Assembly: GCA_030148525.1 (NCBI GenBank)
Contig: JASBTH010000287.1
Coordinates: 1-39,633, forward strand
Reading direction: 5' to 3'
Source: Saprospiraceae bacterium
GTDB taxonomy: Bacteria > Bacteroidota > Bacteroidia > Chitinophagales > Saprospiraceae
DNA: 39,633 nt
Shown here: positions 22,934 through 32,107 of the stretch, piece by piece
How the letters are laid out: every line of letters starts with the position of its first letter
How positions within the stretch are numbered: the stretch's first letter is position 1
Notes under the pieces: model-generated
The model's database searches: none
Told to the model about the DNA's origin: nothing
Seen by the model: only the letters and a program-made list of their open reading frames with translations
Position numbers and translations under genes: made by a program

Positions 22934-24229
22934 ATGATGAATAAAGAGATCCTTCGCCTGGCGATTCCGAATATTATCAGCAACATTTCCGTTCCATTGC
23001 TCAGTACGGTAGATACGGCATTAATGGGCCGTTTATCCGAAGTTCATATCGGCGCAGTTGGGGTCGGTGCAATGATCTTTAACTTTATTTACTGGAACTT
23101 TGGTTTTCTTCGTATGGGTACGACGGGAATGACGGCCCAGGCCTTTGGTCGCGGTACCCAGGCGGGTATCATCAATACCATGGGTCGGGCTTTGCTGGTG
23201 GTCGGGGTCCTGGCGACTATTCTTCTGATAACGCAGGGACCGCTGGGCCGGATCAGTTTTTACCTGATGAATATTAATGCGGAGCAGGAGTTGCTGGTGC
23301 GGGAATACTTCTACATACGTATATGGGCCGCACCGGCAACCCTGGGGCTTTACGCTTTTATGGGATGGTTCTTCGGTATGCAAAATGCGATATACCCGCT
23401 TGTACTTACCGTTGCCATCAATGTGGTCAATATCATACTCAGTTTTTACTTCGTGCGCATCCTGGGCATGGATGTCGGTGGTGTAGCCTGGGGTACCCTC
23501 ATTGCCCAGTACTTCGGGCTGTTCCTGGCCATCGGATTATTTGCCTACCGGTATCGATCGTATCTGGAGCATTTGCGAATGGCAGCCCTGACAAAATGGG
23601 AAGAACTGCAATCCTTTTTGTCGGTCAATCTCGATATTTTTATTCGGACTATTTGCCTCACCTTTGCTTTTGGCTTTTTCTACAGCCAGTCAGCATCGGA
23701 AGGAGAACTAGTACTGGCCGCCAATGTGATCCTGCTTCAGTTCCTGAACTGGATGTCGTACGGTGTAGATGGATTTGCCTTTGCCTCGGAAAGTCTGGTG
23801 GGCAAATACGCTGGTCGGGAGGATCCCGTCAAGACCAATATCGCCATTCGCCTATCGTTCATTTGGGGAATGGGCATTGCCCTATTCTTCAGCGCATTAT
23901 ACGGATTCGGAGGCAACGCCCTGCTGAGGGTGTATACCAATCAGGCCGATGTGATTAATGCCACTCAGCCCTTTCTGTTCTGGATGGTCCTTTTCCCCTT
24001 ACTCAGCACTCCTTCCTACCTCTGGGATGGGGTTTTCATTGGCCTGACGGCTTCCAAAGCCATGCGCAATACAATGCTGCTGGCCATCAGTGTATATCTG
24101 CTCACCTTTTTGCTGATTGGACAAAGCTGGGGTAACCACGGGCTCTGGTTGACCATGTTGCTCTTCATGGTAGCAAGGGGAGTCTTCCAACAGTGGTATT
24201 ACGTACGAAAGGGATTGGCGCTTACCTGA
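22934..24229 (+). CDS. MATE-family efflux transporter
   Basis: 431 residues with about 12 hydrophobic helices, slightly short for the family (~450). The start EILRLAIPNIISNISVPLLSTVDTALMGRLSEV is the typical MATE first helix with P-x-x-x-x-x-x-x-P and DTxxxGR. The repeated half starts near residue 230 (FLSVNLDIFIRTICLTFAFGFF). The pattern is closest to the DinF-like branch (VDGFAFASESLVGKYAGR). MATE proteins export drugs or metabolites in exchange for Na+ or H+. The substrate is unknown. MMNKEIL allows a start at 22934 or 22937. Confidence 0.93.
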   Translation: MMNKEILRLAIPNIISNISVPLLSTVDTALMGRLSEVHIGAVGVGAMIFNFIYWNFGFLRMGTTGMTAQAFGRGTQAGIINTMGRALLVVGVLATILLITQGPLGRISFYLMNINAEQELLVREYFYIRIWAAPATLGLYAFMGWFFGMQNAIYPLVLTVAINVVNIILSFYFVRILGMDVGGVAWGTLIAQYFGLFLAIGLFAYRYRSYLEHLRMAALTKWEELQSFLSVNLDIFIRTICLTFAFGFFYSQSASEGELVLAANVILLQFLNWMSYGVDGFAFASESLVGKYAGREDPVKTNIAIRLSFIWGMGIALFFSALYGFGGNALLRVYTNQADVINATQPFLFWMVLFPLLSTPSYLWDGVFIGLTASKAMRNTMLLAISVYLLTFLLIGQSWGNHGLWLTMLLFMVARGVFQQWYYVRKGLALT

Positions 24230-24303
24230 CAGTTTTTTTGCGAAAGCATAATACTGATCAGCCTTTCGGCAAAAGAATCCCTCCCGGAAGGGCGGGCAAA
24301 AAA

Positions 24304-24337
24304 CCGGCAGGACCAATGGGGATCCTGCCGGCTTTTT
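24304..24337. terminator. Bidirectional terminator between the MATE and metallopeptidase genes
   Basis: CCGGCAGGA (24304-24312) pairs with TCCTGCCGG (24323-24331), flanked by an A-run on the left and five T residues at 24333-24337. Confidence 0.8.
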
Positions 24338-24342
24338 GCAGC

Positions 24343-27300
24343 CTATCGCTGGACGGAAAAGGACCTTGAACGCACACCCCGACTGTCGAGCAGGCGAAGT
24401 ACATACAGCCCCGAGGGCCACTGGTTCGTTGGGATTGTCAACTGTGTTTCTCCCCGGTCCAGGCTTTGCCGGAATAAGGGGCGACCCTGAAGATCGAAGA
24501 CTTCCAGGTCAGTAGCTTCAGTCAAGGGGCCGGACCATTGTACCTGCAGGGCATCGTGGGCTGGTACCGGAAACAGTACCACCTCACCGGAGACGGGCAG
24601 CGGCTCGTCCGTATCAACTACGGCTCCTTCCCGTATCCGAATGGGAACGGCTGCCGTGGCAAAAAAACCACCGGTACCATCCTCGATGACAAAGGTGACG
24701 AGATCCGATTCGGTTTCGGAACCATCGTGCTGGTATTTCAGATCGAAGGTCTCGATTGCCCGTTGGGTGAATTGGTCCCCTACGGCCAGGGGAACGTTAT
24801 AGGCATTCAGGATGCCGTGATCGGGGGCTTTAAGGACGGTGTAGGTCAATTCAAAGGAGGTATTGTCGGGATCTTCGGCCAGAAGCTCATTTGGCGAGAT
24901 GGGGTTAGTCAGCCCGGGAGGAACAAAGAGGGTGTCATTGCTTACCAGTACCGGAGACTGAGGTTGTTGTTCGGAGCAAAACTCCAGGCGCCATTCCTCC
25001 AGGCCACCCGAAGCCCCGAAGCCAAGATCAACTACGGCCACCCGCAGTGTCCAGGTGCCGGCAGTCGGCTCCCCGATAAAGGCTGAGAGGGAATCGATGG
25101 GTTTGAAAACGATGCCGTCATCCGGTGGACAGGTAATCTCACTCGGTGCTTCATCGTCGAAACCGATCGACATATTTACGGTATTTCCGCAGGTTTGATC
25201 GTACAGTACCACCTCGGTGCCCATAGGGCTTATCAGGCTAATTTTCAGGCTTTTAACTGGTTGGTAGTTCGCCTTCAGAAAAGGAATATTTATATCGCTG
25301 ATGGTCCCGGATTCGGTAACTTCAATGGTGCTTTCGATGGTGGGGAGTCCTGTACCTGAAATATTGATCGGCAGATCATTGGCCTCATTCCCGTCGCAAA
25401 TCGTGTTGGCGGTATGGAAGGTTTGAATGGGCGATGGTGGGCCGGCTCCACATTCATTAAAGGGGCTAACTCGCCAGAAATACAGGGTTGAGGGATCTAA
25501 AATGGGTCCTGGCGTATAAAAGGTATCGGTCAGATCAAATTTCCGCTCGATGATAGTGCTATTATCAAAGGTTGGGCTGGTGGCCAGAATAACGTCATAC
25601 TCGTTTGCATCCGCTGCGTCGGTCCATCGCAGAACAGTGGATAACAGGATACCCGACGTTCCGTTGGCTGGAAAGGTGGGCGTGAAGTCAGCGTATTCAT
25701 TGGACTGGGTCACGATGGTGAGTTCCCGGAAAAAGGTATCGGCCGGGCTGGAAGCACGTACCGTGAGGTCGTAGGTCTGTCGTCCGGCTTCATCGGTGAA
25801 TAGCCGTAATAAAGAGGATTGGCCGGGGTCGACCACGGGTGGCTCAAAATCGGCGTTCAGGCCAGGCGGGAGGTCTGCTATATCCAACTGAATAGGTTGA
25901 TCGTATCCTAAAAAAGCATCGGTTTCGACCTGAATCCCGATCATCTCCGGCTGACAACTCAGCGGAACGCCGGCGGGCGCCAGTTTTACTCCGTAAGTAG
26001 TGTCCTCAGCCCGATTCAGAATAAAATCCTCATCAGATGTATCGAAGAATACATTGTCCACCGCTTCCACAAAGATGCGGCCGCGATTGGAGGAGGTATC
26101 CGGAAAGGTAACAAAGACGGCCCCGTCATTAGGGGTGTTTTTAGCCAGTGTATCCAGGATGGTAACACCCCGGTCGATCGACAAAAGGACATTGACGAAC
26201 TGGCAGTTGACGGGAGCCTGATCGGTATTTGCTACCTCCCATCGCACCTCGTATTCTCTGCCTCCGGTGTATTCCAGTCTGCGATTCGGAGCAATGACGG
26301 TAAAGGGACCTGCCTGATCGGTCACTCTGAGGTCCACTTCCCCCCAGGTGACACCACCTGCTTCCAGGTCGTTATCCCGGACGGTGCACCGGAAGGTAAG
26401 GTCCCGGGCATAATCCGGTAATACCTCAACCAGGGATTCATTACCCACAATAACATCGAACAACCGGGGGAAATAGCGATAAGGCTCTACGGTTGGTTCG
26501 TACGACCGGAAAGATGGGTCATTACCCTGCGGATTGCCCAGGGAGGACTGGGCCGGATCCAGGTTGTACTGTTCCCAACAGTAGGTGACCGTTTCGGCAT
26601 CGATATCCGAAACATTCGCCGATAGCTTAAAGGGCGTGGAGATGGGAATCACCGTGCCGTCGGCAATGGGGATACTGATCTCGGGTACGGTGTTCTGGAC
26701 GGTTTGTATTTCCGGGCAGGTGCTTCCGGTACTACTCCTGCTGAAGTTGTACATCTGCTGCAGGCTGTGCACGTGAAAATAGGGGTCGGCACTACTCTGA
26801 AAACTCTGGGTACCACAGGCATCAGCATAGGACATGATGGTACTGCCACCCCCCGGCTCATAAGCGGAAATAGGGGAGAGCTGCCCTTCGTTGGGCGGGC
26901 AGTTATTGAAGGTATGGGAGGCATTAAATTGGTGGCCAATTTCGTGGGCCACCACATTGATATAAAACCGATCATTAGCACCCACCTGGCAGGAAGCGGC
27001 CCGTGCTTTGCGTTGGGTATTACAAGTGGCTCCCAGGGCCGCCTGACCAACTGTGCCGCCGCCGCAAGGGCCGGCAAAAACGTGACCTAAGTCGTATTTG
27101 TCCGGGCCCAGCACATTGGCCAGGTTCGTGGTGTTCTGGCTCAAAAGGGCCGAAATATTGTCGTCGTCGTACGGGTCTTCCTCCGGGTCCAGGTAGATGA
27201 CCTCTTCATTCTCCGCAATGAGCCGGAACCGGATGGCCATGTCCCGCACGAACACGAAGTTTACCCGGGTCAGTGCTACATTGATGGCTTCCAGTACACT

Positions 27301-27984
27301 GGCTTTAGTACCACCGTTCGCCTGACTGTATTCACCAGTGGTGGCAATGGCAATATCGTAGATTTGCAGATTGACCTGGTCGTTTGCCGAACGGAGTGGA
27401 CTTTGTGTAGTGGCCAGTGGTGATTCGAGTAAATCGGAGGCAGATAAGTCGGTTGAACCGCAATGAAGATTGCCTGCCAATGCTTCGGGTAAGTGGTGAT
27501 CCCTGGTAAAATAGACCATGTGGCGTTCGTTGGAACTTTGCTGAAAGGGGTCCAGGTATACCTCTCCCCGCGACGAATGATAGACAGCATGAACACCTCT
27601 TTGACCAACACTGAGTGCGATCCGGTGTTGGGGGTGTTCCGGATCAAAACCCATATAACTGCGGATGTGCGGATATTTTTTGGCTAAAGCCGGATGAAAT
27701 TGATCGACAGGCTGGAGGGTAAAGGTTTTTTGCCTGCCATCGGGCAGGGGAAGGGTCGTCCTGAACGTACCGGTTGATCGCAATAAAACGTTGGTTCGGT
27801 CGGCTGCCGAAATGTGTATTGGCCGGTATTTTTCGGGTTTGATCGGGCGATCTTCACTGCGAACTACGGTCCAGTCACTATCGGAAGCATCGGACCAAAA
27901 GGATTGAGAAAAAGATGGGAAACAAAGCAATAGTCCCGAGAGGATCAGGAGTAATCTCATGATTATTATTGATTTTTTTGGCAT
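24343..27984 (-). CDS. Secreted reprolysin-like metallopeptidase with FN3, P-domain, cadherin-like and T9SS domains
   Basis: 1213 residues; Met9 (27960) is an alternative start. Signal peptide ends SFSQ. A propeptide-like region (30-200) precedes the catalytic domain (~205-430) with zinc site HEIGHQFNASH (His347, Glu348, His351, His357) and Met-turn STIMSYAD (Met384), typical of M12B/adamalysin-type enzymes. Beta domains follow, including a fibronectin type III-like one (TVLRWTDAADANEYDVILATS), a P-domain as in proprotein convertases (DINIPFLKANYQPVKSLKISLISPMG, read in short pieces), a cadherin/CSPG-like domain (LTYTVLKAPDHGILNAYN), and a T9SS type A sorting domain (VLFPVPAHDALQVQWSG to the end). 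It is an exported protease of the cell surface or medium. Confidence 0.92.
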   Translation of the reverse strand: MPKKSIIIMRLLLILSGLLLCFPSFSQSFWSDASDSDWTVVRSEDRPIKPEKYRPIHISAADRTNVLLRSTGTFRTTLPLPDGRQKTFTLQPVDQFHPALAKKYPHIRSYMGFDPEHPQHRIALSVGQRGVHAVYHSSRGEVYLDPFQQSSNERHMVYFTRDHHLPEALAGNLHCGSTDLSASDLLESPLATTQSPLRSANDQVNLQIYDIAIATTGEYSQANGGTKASVLEAINVALTRVNFVFVRDMAIRFRLIAENEEVIYLDPEEDPYDDDNISALLSQNTTNLANVLGPDKYDLGHVFAGPCGGGTVGQAALGATCNTQRKARAASCQVGANDRFYINVVAHEIGHQFNASHTFNNCPPNEGQLSPISAYEPGGGSTIMSYADACGTQSFQSSADPYFHVHSLQQMYNFSRSSTGSTCPEIQTVQNTVPEISIPIADGTVIPISTPFKLSANVSDIDAETVTYCWEQYNLDPAQSSLGNPQGNDPSFRSYEPTVEPYRYFPRLFDVIVGNESLVEVLPDYARDLTFRCTVRDNDLEAGGVTWGEVDLRVTDQAGPFTVIAPNRRLEYTGGREYEVRWEVANTDQAPVNCQFVNVLLSIDRGVTILDTLAKNTPNDGAVFVTFPDTSSNRGRIFVEAVDNVFFDTSDEDFILNRAEDTTYGVKLAPAGVPLSCQPEMIGIQVETDAFLGYDQPIQLDIADLPPGLNADFEPPVVDPGQSSLLRLFTDEAGRQTYDLTVRASSPADTFFRELTIVTQSNEYADFTPTFPANGTSGILLSTVLRWTDAADANEYDVILATSPTFDNSTIIERKFDLTDTFYTPGPILDPSTLYFWRVSPFNECGAGPPSPIQTFHTANTICDGNEANDLPINISGTGLPTIESTIEVTESGTISDINIPFLKANYQPVKSLKISLISPMGTEVVLYDQTCGNTVNMSIGFDDEAPSEITCPPDDGIVFKPIDSLSAFIGEPTAGTWTLRVAVVDLGFGASGGLEEWRLEFCSEQQPQSPVLVSNDTLFVPPGLTNPISPNELLAEDPDNTSFELTYTVLKAPDHGILNAYNVPLAVGDQFTQRAIETFDLKYQHDGSETESDLVTFVIEDGTGGFFATAAVPIRIREGAVVDTDEPLPVSGEVVLFPVPAHDALQVQWSGPLTEATDLEVFDLQGRPLFRQSLDRGETQLTIPTNQWPSGLYVLRLLDSRGVRSRSFSVQR

Positions 27985-28071
27985 GCGTTCATGATGGTTC
28001 TGCTAAATTAGGTAAAATTCCAATGTGTGAATTGGCTATCCACGGTTTTGTCGGGGGTGCCACAAAGCCTG

Positions 28072-31000
28072 CTAGAAGACGGCGGCAACCTGAGCCCGAC
28101 CCACGTGGACCGTTCTGGCGGATCCAGTTTGCCGGCCCTCGTAGGATAGACTCAGGCGCAAATTTTTTCCCAATTGCTGATCCAATTGCAGGTTCCATAG
28201 GACATTTCGGCCGGGCTGGAGCCCGTTTAAAATGGCGAATCCTACTGGCGAAGAGGGATTCCCGGAGTACTCAATACCCACCAGAGAGACCTGACCTCTT
28301 AAGGTCGTTTTTACCGAACGGTTATAGGTTACTTCGGTGCGAATTTCGCGGGAAATGGCTTCGTCTCCATTTTCTCGTAATTGGTCCTGATCAACCTGAT
28401 AGCGACCGCTAAAAGACCAACGGAATTGCTTGGAAGGAGTCCAGGTAACGGATGGTTCGAAAGACCAAAACTGGAGGGCGAAGTTCTTGGTGTCGAACAA
28501 CTCACTATCGCTTATTCGTTTGCCCCGACTGATCTCGTTCTGCAGGTTCCAGACCTGGTCCAGATTCAGGCGGCTTCTCAGGAAATATTCGGTGCGCTGC
28601 CGGCTTTCAAAACCGGTAGTCTGGGCGATTCGGGAACGATTATCAATGAGCCCCACCTGGGATTCAAAGACGGGCTTTCCCCGATTGAAGAAGAGGGTGT
28701 GCTGCATACCGCTGCTCAGGGCTACCAGGTTACTATCCACGACATTGAGCTGGAAGGGATTGAAGAGCGTACCACCATTCCCACCACTGGTCTTTCGCTG
28801 AATTCGCAGGGAAGACTGGGTGGAAAACCTTGCCAGGAGGGCCTTTAGGTTATCCTTTTCGGAAAACCATAAAATGCGGGGGATGACTGATACACTTTGG
28901 TTGAGCATGACATTGCGGGTTCGGATGAAGTCATTCGTTACCCGCGAAACCCGCACGTAATTTGCCTGATCGGGAAAAGGGGCGATCTCCATTTCGTTGG
29001 GTTGAATGAGGCCGTCATTATTGTACAGAGAATCCAGCCAAATGTATTGCCCCTCTCCGGTGGCAACGCGAATGTAGGTGAAGTCGATTCGCGGCTCCTG
29101 TCCGGTTCCCAGTTCGTAAACTGTTGACAGACGGATAATTCCATTGCCCGGGGAGAGGTTTTGCTGTAAGCGCCCTAAAAAGGTATTACCACCGGTTTCT
29201 TCGGTCAAGTCCCTATCGTTCACCTCCAGGGACCGGTATTGCAAGCGTCCTTTGAGCTGCCAGTTTTTAGCAGCTGCATACCGGGTGTTTACTATCCAAC
29301 TGCTGGCCTGGAGCGCACTTGCCAGGGTGTTTTGTTGAGGCAGTTGATCGGTGCGTCGTTCATATTCCAATTGCCAATTGAAAGCGGTTGAGTCACCTCC
29401 TTCCAGGCCTGCCCACCACTCCCGGAAAGCATAACTCGACGCCTGCAGGGAGTCGGTGGCTATTGTTTCCCGACGGTTGGATTCACCCCGGTATCCGGCG
29501 GTGATGGTCCACTTGCGCTGAAAGGGTAGTTGCCGTCGTAGCTGGATATCTGGTTGCCAAAAGGAGCGATTATCCTCAGCCGTTTGGGCGTTCAATAGAC
29601 TGGTCTGGATAAGGAGCTGACTTTTTTCAGTTTGCAGGTTAGTCTCCAATCCATGTCGCAGGCCGGAGTAGCCGCTGCCGCGCGAAAAATAATCGAGACC
29701 ATAGCGGGCATAGCCGAATTCCGGGTGATTGAATCCGATGCGATTGCGAATAAGGTGTTCATCGGCCGGGTTTACCGTGCCGAGACCCTGGAAGTCGGTA
29801 AGGCTCCAGGTGCGAAGAAATTCCTGTGGCCGGTAGGGGTTGATAAACTGAAAAGAAGCCTCTTTGAATTCGTACTGGATATCTGTAGTCAGGTTCCATC
29901 CTTCCGCCCGGGATGAAAGTGGAATATCTTGTTGAAACTGGGTATACAATGCGGCGGCCCCGTCATCGGAATCATCCCGGGGAGAAAAACGGTTCAAATC
30001 CAGGCTACTGGTTGCCCATTCGGCCCGAAAACGGGATCGTTCGGAGATATTGACTTCTGCACCTGCCACCAATAACTGTTGCTGTTGGGGGGTGGGCAAT
30101 TGGATGACCGGAGCGTAGTCGCCCCGTGGTTCGCAGGTGAGGGGGTCGGGAGGAATCCATTCGTATACCGGTTCATTGGCGAGGCTGCCATCGGATTGGC
30201 GGTAGTTCCCCTTCCCATTACCTACAAAGCTGAACCGGGCCGTGTACAGGGGAATATCGGTACGAGTAGTGAATACCAACACGGAATCCGCAACAGGGCA
30301 GGCGTTGGAAAGGGTATCAGTCAGTCGGTAGGTAGCCCGGGTGGGGTTGGCATTGTCGAGAGGTTGAACACCTGAAACAACGGCCTTTTCGGGGTCATCT
30401 CCGGCACGGAATAGCACATCCCGGTCTTCCTCGCTAAGCTGGAGCGTCAGGGTACTGTTTCGGCTATCTTGCTGGCGATACCATTGGGCGTACACGGTGG
30501 CTTTTTGGGATTCGTAGCGGGAATCCAACAGGGATAGGCTGCGCAGGTAGTTCTGGTCGGCGTACTCGAATTCGACGATAACCCGGCTTTCCCGTTTGAT
30601 GAAGACCTGAGCAGTGAAGGTTATTTCCCCCAGGTTGTAATCGATGACGTAGTCCTGTTCTATACCCCGGGTCAAACGGCGCCCATTCAGGTACACGCGT
30701 TCGGTTCCCGCGAGCACGATAATGAAGCGCTCTCCCTGATTGCCCTGTAACCGGTAGGGGCCCTGGTTACCTTCGGTCAACGGAAGGTTTTGCCGGGCAA
30801 ACTGTCCGCGGGTGATGGCAATGCCGGCGCGGTTGGTCAAGCGGCCATTTCCGATATCTACTTCGTTTGAAACGGTTGCCCCCTGCAGGTTCTTAAAGAA
30901 GCGCATAAAATAGCTGGGTGAGGGGCTAAGTTCATAGTCGCCGGCTGTTAGCTGCGTAGCTCCGCGGTTAATCTGAACATACACCCGGTCAAAGTCTCGG

Positions 31001-31590
31001 AGTTGTTGCGTATTTCCTTCGGGTTGCAGGGGAATGTTTTCGTCGGTAATAGCGGCCAGAATGGAAAAATCATCACCCAGGTCACCTGCCAGCTGCAGAT
31101 TAAAGGCGGAGTTCAGTACGAGGTTTTGCCGATTGCCGAAGGAAAGCCCCCTGGCGAAGCTACCGGAATAATCGAGGTTTTGATTGCCAAACAAGGTGTT
31201 TCCGGCGGTTGATTCCCCGACAGGTCGCGGTGCGGAAGGGGCATCAGCAGGATTTATCCAGCGACTGGAATCAAGCCATGAAAAGGTCGTTTGACGCGGG
31301 AAAGGCAGCACCCGGTAATTGATCGTAATTGGATGTTCGGGGGGCTCTGATCGCCAAAACAAGGTGTTTTGACGGTAAGTCCACCGACTGGAATCGAGCA
31401 CTTGGTTGGTTTCCGCGTGGGTGACTTGTATAGTAGCCGGCAAAACGAGCAGGGTATCCAATGTCAGGCTGTCGGGTATTGGCTGGTCAAGGGATAGGTT
31501 GCGAAGGGTACTGGATACAGGGTTCTGGGCGGTGCAGATACCACTCAGGCCAATAATCAGCATAAGAATCCATAAACATCCCCGGATCAT
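28072..31590 (-). CDS. Large outer-membrane beta-barrel candidate of unknown function
   Basis: 1172 residues from Met at 31590; the frame is open to ATG 31611, but the signal peptide fits best from 31590 (MIRGCLWILMLIIGLSGICTAQ). A beta-rich N-terminal region (~30-330) contains RVYLNGRRLTRGIEQDYVID, resembling short Ig-like repeats. The long C-terminal part (~350 to the end) alternates strands such as KWTITAGYRGESNRRET and LRLSLSYEGRQTG and ends in Phe (AQVAAVF), as outer-membrane barrels do. It has no T9SS sorting domain, which fits an integral barrel rather than a T9SS cargo. I do not recognise a named family. It sits between two T9SS cargo genes. Confidence 0.65.
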   Translation of the reverse strand: MIRGCLWILMLIIGLSGICTAQNPVSSTLRNLSLDQPIPDSLTLDTLLVLPATIQVTHAETNQVLDSSRWTYRQNTLFWRSEPPEHPITINYRVLPFPRQTTFSWLDSSRWINPADAPSAPRPVGESTAGNTLFGNQNLDYSGSFARGLSFGNRQNLVLNSAFNLQLAGDLGDDFSILAAITDENIPLQPEGNTQQLRDFDRVYVQINRGATQLTAGDYELSPSPSYFMRFFKNLQGATVSNEVDIGNGRLTNRAGIAITRGQFARQNLPLTEGNQGPYRLQGNQGERFIIVLAGTERVYLNGRRLTRGIEQDYVIDYNLGEITFTAQVFIKRESRVIVEFEYADQNYLRSLSLLDSRYESQKATVYAQWYRQQDSRNSTLTLQLSEEDRDVLFRAGDDPEKAVVSGVQPLDNANPTRATYRLTDTLSNACPVADSVLVFTTRTDIPLYTARFSFVGNGKGNYRQSDGSLANEPVYEWIPPDPLTCEPRGDYAPVIQLPTPQQQQLLVAGAEVNISERSRFRAEWATSSLDLNRFSPRDDSDDGAAALYTQFQQDIPLSSRAEGWNLTTDIQYEFKEASFQFINPYRPQEFLRTWSLTDFQGLGTVNPADEHLIRNRIGFNHPEFGYARYGLDYFSRGSGYSGLRHGLETNLQTEKSQLLIQTSLLNAQTAEDNRSFWQPDIQLRRQLPFQRKWTITAGYRGESNRRETIATDSLQASSYAFREWWAGLEGGDSTAFNWQLEYERRTDQLPQQNTLASALQASSWIVNTRYAAAKNWQLKGRLQYRSLEVNDRDLTEETGGNTFLGRLQQNLSPGNGIIRLSTVYELGTGQEPRIDFTYIRVATGEGQYIWLDSLYNNDGLIQPNEMEIAPFPDQANYVRVSRVTNDFIRTRNVMLNQSVSVIPRILWFSEKDNLKALLARFSTQSSLRIQRKTSGGNGGTLFNPFQLNVVDSNLVALSSGMQHTLFFNRGKPVFESQVGLIDNRSRIAQTTGFESRQRTEYFLRSRLNLDQVWNLQNEISRGKRISDSELFDTKNFALQFWSFEPSVTWTPSKQFRWSFSGRYQVDQDQLRENGDEAISREIRTEVTYNRSVKTTLRGQVSLVGIEYSGNPSSPVGFAILNGLQPGRNVLWNLQLDQQLGKNLRLSLSYEGRQTGSARTVHVGRAQVAAVF

Positions 31591-31674
31591 AATCGACGTA
31601 ATACAGAACAACCGCTGCGAATGAAACGTATGTCTCCCTGAATAGTATACGGAAGCGGTTTCTTGACAGTTGGC

Positions 31675-31706
31675 AAAAAAAAGAGGAGGACATTTTAGTC
31701 CCCCTC
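31675..31706 (-). terminator. Orphan minus-strand terminator hairpin
   Basis: On the minus strand, GAGG-G-GGAC (31706-31698) pairs with GTCC-T-CCTC (31691-31683), followed by eight T residues (31682-31675). No gene is known on this strand upstream, so it may end a small RNA. Confidence 0.45.
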
Positions 31707-31916
31707 AAAAATCACCCGACTGTATTCGGTCCGGAATCGCGCCTGGATAGGCGCGCAGACATAGAACCGAAAACGTTCTTTTTACTGAACTGATTTATAA
31801 GCTGTTTAGGTGGGTTAAAGCCCTAGTTTAACTGAAAATTAAGGAGTTGGCACCTAAGAAAATTACAAAAGCCATGCTAAGATAAAGAACAATTTACTGT
31901 TGTATTAGGTCACTAT

Positions 31917-31945
31917 TACGTCCAAAAAATGTATTTTTGGACGTA
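31917..31945. promoter_or_regulatory. 29-base inverted repeat, candidate operator
   Basis: TACGTCCAAAAA (31917-31928) is the exact reverse complement of TTTTTGGACGTA (31934-31945), with an ATGTA centre. The 12-bp arms are long for chance and lie about 160 bases before the peroxidase gene. Confidence 0.5.
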
Positions 31946-32107
31946 GTTTACCCCCTTAAAATCAGTGTTTCCGAAGAATTGTTCCGCGATCAAGGGGTTA
32001 CAATTTGATCAGTGGATAGATTATCGGTTGAATTGCTGCTACTTCTACTATATACAAAATTTTGCGGACGAACCGCGAATGAAAACCCATGAGCAAAATA
32101 AAAAAAT

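Larger units (their letters stand above)
31591..32107. other. Long divergent intergenic region with structured elements
   Basis: About 500 bases with no supported gene. It holds a minus-strand terminator-like hairpin near 31675-31706 and a long palindrome at 31917-31945. CAAAATTTTG (10-base palindrome) lies near 32056. No clear TAnnTTTG box for the peroxidase gene was found. Confidence 0.5.
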
